NCBI GenBank assembly: GCA_016712275.1
Contig: JADJRI010000009.1
Span: forward strand, 62,001 to 126,000
From: Planctomycetota bacterium
GTDB lineage: Bacteria; Planctomycetota; Phycisphaerae; UBA1845; UTPLA1
Direction of reading: 5' to 3'
DNA: 64,000 bases
Below are positions 60,947 through 64,000 of the stretch, piece after piece. The translations under genes and the position numbers were made by a program. Every line of letters begins with the position of its first letter. Positions within the stretch are counted from its first letter, which is position 1. Below the pieces are notes generated by a model. That model saw only the letters and a list, made by a program, of their open reading frames with translations, ran no database searches and was not told the origin of the DNA.

Positions 60947-62049
60947 CTATTCCTTGTCTGAACTGGGAATCCGAACAGCCATGATGACCGATTCGCCGGG
61001 TTCCCAGCCGTTGGGCGCGCTGCCCAGAACCACGAACTCATCGCGCGGCGTCGTCAGGGTGGTCTTGATGCTGAATCGCGGGCCGGGTTTGCCCTCCGAA
61101 CTGGCGAGTCGAAGATCGGCGCCGAGATTCAGGGTGTAGTTTCCGAAAGGCGATCCCACCTGCATCCGTCCCTGGATTTCGATATCGGCCTGGTTGCCGA
61201 TACCACCGGCGAGCTGGAACGTCTGGTCCTGTGTGACGACGCTCGACAGACGGGCGAGATACTCGACGTCGCCGAACCGCTGAAGCTCCGCCGCGAGCGG
61301 CACCAGGTCCTTCGGCGTTTCAAGGCTCTCGTGCTGGGGGGCCGTGCGTCTTTAAGCTGGCGGCGAAAGAAGATGAATTCGACGTCGCAGGTCACCAGCG
61401 GCAGATCGAGTCCGTTGATCAGCTTCTTCAGCTGGTCGATTTCCTCCCTGCTTCCGTCGAGCAGGATCATCGACCGCGCCGAGTCGGCCGAGAAATTCAC
61501 GGTCTGACGGAAGTTGGTCTGGCTCAACTGGACCACAATGTCGCGCGGATCGCGGTTCTGGACGAGTACAAGCTCCACGTTGTGTTCGTCGGCGATGCCC
61601 TGCGAAGGGACGTCCAGTGCGGCGATGAACTCCGCCACCTTCGGCACCAGTTTCTCCGGACCCACGAAAATAATCCGATTGTTTTGAACATCCGGCCGCG
61701 CGATCTCTCCCCACCGCTGGCTCAATATGTCGACGACGGTTACGACCGGCGTGTGTTTCACCGGGAAAATGCGAATCGTCGCATCATCCGCCATAGGCTG
61801 TGTCGCGACCGCCGTCCCGCGCGCCGCCATCGGCTGCGCGGAACGCTGCGCGGCGCCGTCCGATGCGCCCGGGGGCACGCGTCCACCGCCGGCCGGCTGC
61901 TCCGCACGGGGATCGCGCTGTCCCTGACGATCGTCGAGAAGTGCGAACTGCGCGATGGCGGGCAATTCAGGCGCCGTCGAGGGATCGCCCGTCGGAGCCG
62001 AGAACATCGGCGCCGCGAGCGTTGCGAGACTGAAGATCAGCAGTGACAT
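60947..62049 (-). CDS. Secretin/NolW short-domain protein (one frameshift)
   Basis: About 367 residues after restoring one base near 61345; family-like sequence then continues as DLVPLAAELQRFGDVEYLARL. An N-terminal signal (MSLLIFSLATLAAPMFSAP) precedes a Pro/Ala-rich linker and repeated type II/III secretion short domains: IRIFPVKHTPVVTVVDILSQRW with NRIIFVGPEKLVPKVAEFIAALDVP, and VELVLVQNRDPRDIVVQLSQ with SARSMILLDGSREEIDQLKKLINGLDLP. The C-terminal part is strand-rich (DQTFQLAGGIGNQADIEIQG, DLRLASSEGKPGPRFSIKTT) but too short and unlike a full secretin barrel. It lies downstream of an ECF sigma and anti-sigma gene. Periplasmic or outer-membrane location is inferred. Confidence 0.75.
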
Positions 62050-62660
62050 GGTATTGGCTCCTTAGCGGGGTTTGATCAGTTTCCTGATTCTCATTTAGAT
62101 TAAGTGATTCATCCACTTCGCGCGGATCCTCCCTGGAATCTGTGACGTCGCCTTCGAGCGCCGGCGCTCCCGGGCGATCGTAGATCCAGATGATGTGGAT
62201 CGACGGATTCCTGGTCTCCATTCTGACGGCCATCTGGTTGTTGCCAACCTCAACGGTCGGTTCAACAGGCTCCGGTCTGACCGGGGCGACGGGGCCCGGC
62301 AGGGATGTCGCGCCGCCGGGATGAGCGGACGGCGCTTTGACAACCTGAATCGTGTGTCTGGGGGACCGGCTGGAAAACGCCGCAATCCCCGCGCCGACGG
62401 CGAGCAGAATCGCCGCGGCCGTCCGCCAGGAGCGAGCAGGGTAAGTCTCCTCAATCGGCGCCCGCCGTTTTTACGGCGATGCGATTCGAAAGCTCCGCAA
62501 GTTCTGTGATACGACCGGCCAGCGCGCCATGCGATTGAAAGACGTCGCGACAGGCCGGGCAGGCTGCCAGATGCTTTTCCAGCGCCGCGGCATCGGCGGA
62601 ATCCAATTCATCGTCCAGCCAGGCATCGAGCTGGTTCCGATACTGCTCGCAAGGCGTCAT
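61967..62660 (-). CDS. Anti-sigma factor with zinc-finger domain (one frameshift; C-terminus uncertain)
   Basis: The first ~70 residues (MTPCEQYRNQLDAWLDDELD, HLAACPACRDVFQSH) are a cytoplasmic anti-sigma zinc finger of the HxxxCxxC type. After removing one base near 62456 the protein continues APIEETYPARSWRTAAAILL, a membrane helix (AAAILLAVGAGIAAF), and then a periplasmic part rich in Pro (PVAPVRPEPVEP) with NPSIHIIWIYDRPGAPALEG. The shifted frame runs to 61967, past the start of the secretin-domain gene; a stop near 62060 in another frame (LIKPR, then TAAGGAG) is more likely the true end. Its start overlaps the ECF sigma stop by four bases (ATGA), the usual sigma/anti-sigma arrangement. 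Confidence 0.78.
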
Positions 62661-63214
62661 TTTCGGCCTCCCATCGGGCGCCCGTCGCGCGGGCAGGCGG
62701 CGATCAGGGATCTTCGCGCCTGATGAACGTGGCCTCTCACGGCGGATTCGCTCAATTCCATGATGCCGGCGATGTCAGCGTAGTCCATCTGTTGTTCCAT
62801 CCGAAGCACGATCGCGATCCGCTGTTGATCCGGAAGTGACGAAATCGCGGTACGAACGCGCTCCAATTCCTCGATTCGCTCCATTCGGCCTTCGGGGGAT
62901 TCCCCGGTCGTGGGCTCGATCCAGCCGCCGAGTGGTTCGGGCTTCGATCGGCGTCGGAGATTCAAGGAGAGGTTGCCGACCGTACGAAACGCCCATGGAC
63001 CGAAACGCTTGTCGCGGGGGGGGATTTGTTTCGCGATGGCCAGTTGAAGCGCTTCCTGCACGAGTTCCTCCGCGTCGTCGCGGTTCCAGATCAGCTTCAC
63101 GGCGTATCGGACCAGCCGTCGCCTCAGGTCTTCGATCGCGGCGCGTTCCGAGAGGCCGGGCAGAAGCACAGGCCGCTCTCGGGCGTCGGACGTCGGCTTG
63201 AGTGCGTAGGTCAT
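62657..63214 (-). CDS. ECF RNA polymerase sigma factor with adjacent anti-sigma gene
   Basis: 185 residues, intact. Region 2: LVRYAVKLIWNRDDAEELVQEALQLAI and GPWAFRTVGNLSLNLRRR. Region 4: LPDQQRIAIVLRMEQQMDYADIAGIMELSESAVRGHVHQAR, a helix-turn-helix that reads the -35 element. Its last codons overlap the anti-sigma gene by four bases, so the two proteins are made together. Release of this sigma factor from the membrane-bound zinc-finger protein should turn on target genes, likely including this operon; no autoregulated promoter was identified in the 316-base upstream gap. Confidence 0.9.
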   Translation of the reverse strand: MTYALKPTSDARERPVLLPGLSERAAIEDLRRRLVRYAVKLIWNRDDAEELVQEALQLAIAKQIPPRDKRFGPWAFRTVGNLSLNLRRRSKPEPLGGWIEPTTGESPEGRMERIEELERVRTAISSLPDQQRIAIVLRMEQQMDYADIAGIMELSESAVRGHVHQARRSLIAACPRDGRPMGGRK

Positions 63215-63530
63215 TTCGCTCGGGTTTCCGGGTTACGTTCGCCCTTCACACACAATCTGTCTCAGAGCGACATTCTGTTTGATTCTACAACCACAATTTT
63301 TTCGGTCGCGTTTTCTTTGACCGGCCGGGGCCGTCGGCGCGCCGGCGAAGGCAATCGTCCTCCGCCCCCGCAACCCTCCGTCATTCGCTTCCAAGCCAAG
63401 CACGCTTCACGGAGAGCCGATAGCGGAGCAGTGCCGGCCGTGCGCTCGCCCATGGCCGGCTCGAACTGGAATTGCTTCGCCCGGCGTCGGATCGAACGCC
63501 GGTGCGGAGCATTCAGGCAGGGGGGACATC
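63215..63530. other. Intergenic region between divergent ECF sigma and PilZ genes
   Basis: 316 bases without a supported gene. It should contain the sigma operon promoter and the PilZ promoter; no confident motif pair was found. Confidence 0.4.
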
Positions 63531-64000
63531 ATGTCGGACGAGCCGATCCCACTTTATGACGGCGAACCCACTGGGGCGGTGATCCGTCATGTATCTTCGA
63601 CGCTCAAGGGAAATGCTCCCGCCGCGGGGCGCGGTTCAGATCCGCCGCAAAGCCGCGCGGCATGATTGCGATCGGATCATGGTCTGCTTCACGCCACAGG
63701 ACCCGACGCGCTGTGCCGAAAACGTCAATTGTCCGGTGGTGAATCTCTCCAATGGCGGCATCGCGGCTGAGTACGATCGAAAAATGCTCTCTGGCGTTTC
63801 CTGCTTCATCACCTATCGCACGGTAAGCCAGCAGGCAGTACACATCAGCGGCGTGGTGCGACATTGCCGCGACATCGGCGGCAGTCACTATCAGCTTGGC
63901 ATCAAGTTTACGCGGAATCTCAGGTTCGAAGAGTTCAGGCCCGCGAAGTTCCGACCGGGTCGGGATGTCGCGCCGGGCCTGCATGCGCGCAATCTGAAGC
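63531..64000 (+). CDS. PilZ-domain protein (frameshift; 3' end outside window)
   Basis: ATG at 63531 is preceded by GGGGGGA at good spacing (MSDEPIPLYDGEPTGAVIRH). That frame stops near 63664, but the frame one base later is open from about 63637 to the window edge and reads IRRKAARHDCDRIMVCF, CPVVNLSNGGIAAEYDRKML, HISGVVRHCRDIGGSHYQLG and IKFTRN. The order RRxxxR, then NLSxGG, then GxxxxxG-IKF is the PilZ cyclic-di-GMP fold; the first Arg pair and the NLSNGG motif are the usual ligand contacts. One surplus base near 63630 joins the frames. The gene continues beyond 64000. Confidence 0.72.

Overview
The window looks like a chromosomal segment of a planctomycete, probably of the Phycisphaerae or a related lineage. 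This rests on gene content and not on a phylogeny. The indicators are secreted FG-GAP and dockerin-tailed proteins, a PEP-CTERM protein, tandem prepilin-like (FTLIELLVV) proteins, a CPECGYDLRG zinc-ribbon protein, CRTAC1/UnbV proteins paired with TPR proteins, an ECF sigma factor next to a TPR Ser/Thr kinase, and a 23S-5S rRNA unit without a 16S gene in front. GC content is moderately high, with AT-rich intergenic islands. No CRISPR array, insertion sequence, integrase or prophage gene was seen.

Layout. 1-13.6 kb is mainly secreted or envelope proteins: an FG-GAP/dockerin protein cut by the left edge, a small CxxCH protein, a ~1750-residue protein with ten copies of one module and a dockerin-like tail, a zinc-ribbon membrane protein, two tandem prepilin-like proteins, a small lipoprotein and an M20 amidohydrolase with an in-frame amber codon. 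13.7-19 kb holds purE-purK, a UPF0173 hydrolase and an M28 peptidase with two PDZ domains. 19-25.6 kb is regulatory: a kinase/TPR protein with its ECF sigma factor, a lipoprotein, a larger sigma-70 factor and a degenerate receiver. 25.8-28.3 kb has an aminotransferase, a membrane transglutaminase-like protein and a 58-residue basic protein. 28.6-32.75 kb is the rRNA unit: promoter, leader with an intrinsic terminator, tRNA-Ile, tRNA-Ala, boxA, 23S, 5S, terminator. 32.8-47.8 kb holds a DCC protein, a cold-shock protein, a cluster of CRTAC1/UnbV and TPR genes, a PEP-CTERM protein and a TPR sulfatase-like protein. 48-64 kb holds uvrB, a papain-like peptidase with a small protein and a large unknown lipoprotein, asnS, a DUF1801 protein, a pectate-lyase-like lipoprotein, an MFS transporter, two tiny hydrophobic proteins, an ECF sigma/anti-sigma/secretin-short-domain operon and a PilZ protein cut by the right edge.

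The most important caution is that about fifteen genes are broken by single-base frame changes or, in one case, a stop codon. Family motifs continue in another frame, often at a short homopolymer, and assuming one-base gains or losses restores open frames of whole codon number. uvrB, asnS, the kinase, the MFS transporter, the papain-like peptidase and UPF0173 are intact. Uncorrected sequencing or assembly errors explain this better than mass pseudogenisation. I therefore report merged gene spans and say where each frame changes.

Functionally the window combines housekeeping (purine synthesis, AsnRS, UvrB, 23S/5S rRNA) with a large extracytoplasmic protein set and its likely control layer (two ECF sigma systems, a third sigma factor, a Ser/Thr kinase, a PilZ protein). 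I did not find a clear undescribed defence or secretion system. The best candidates for new biology are the lipoprotein/small protein/papain cluster (50.0-53.95 kb), the CRTAC1-TPR cluster (34.3-44.1 kb), the sigma/anti-sigma/secretin-domain operon (60.9-63.2 kb), and the terminator and palindrome inside the rRNA unit.
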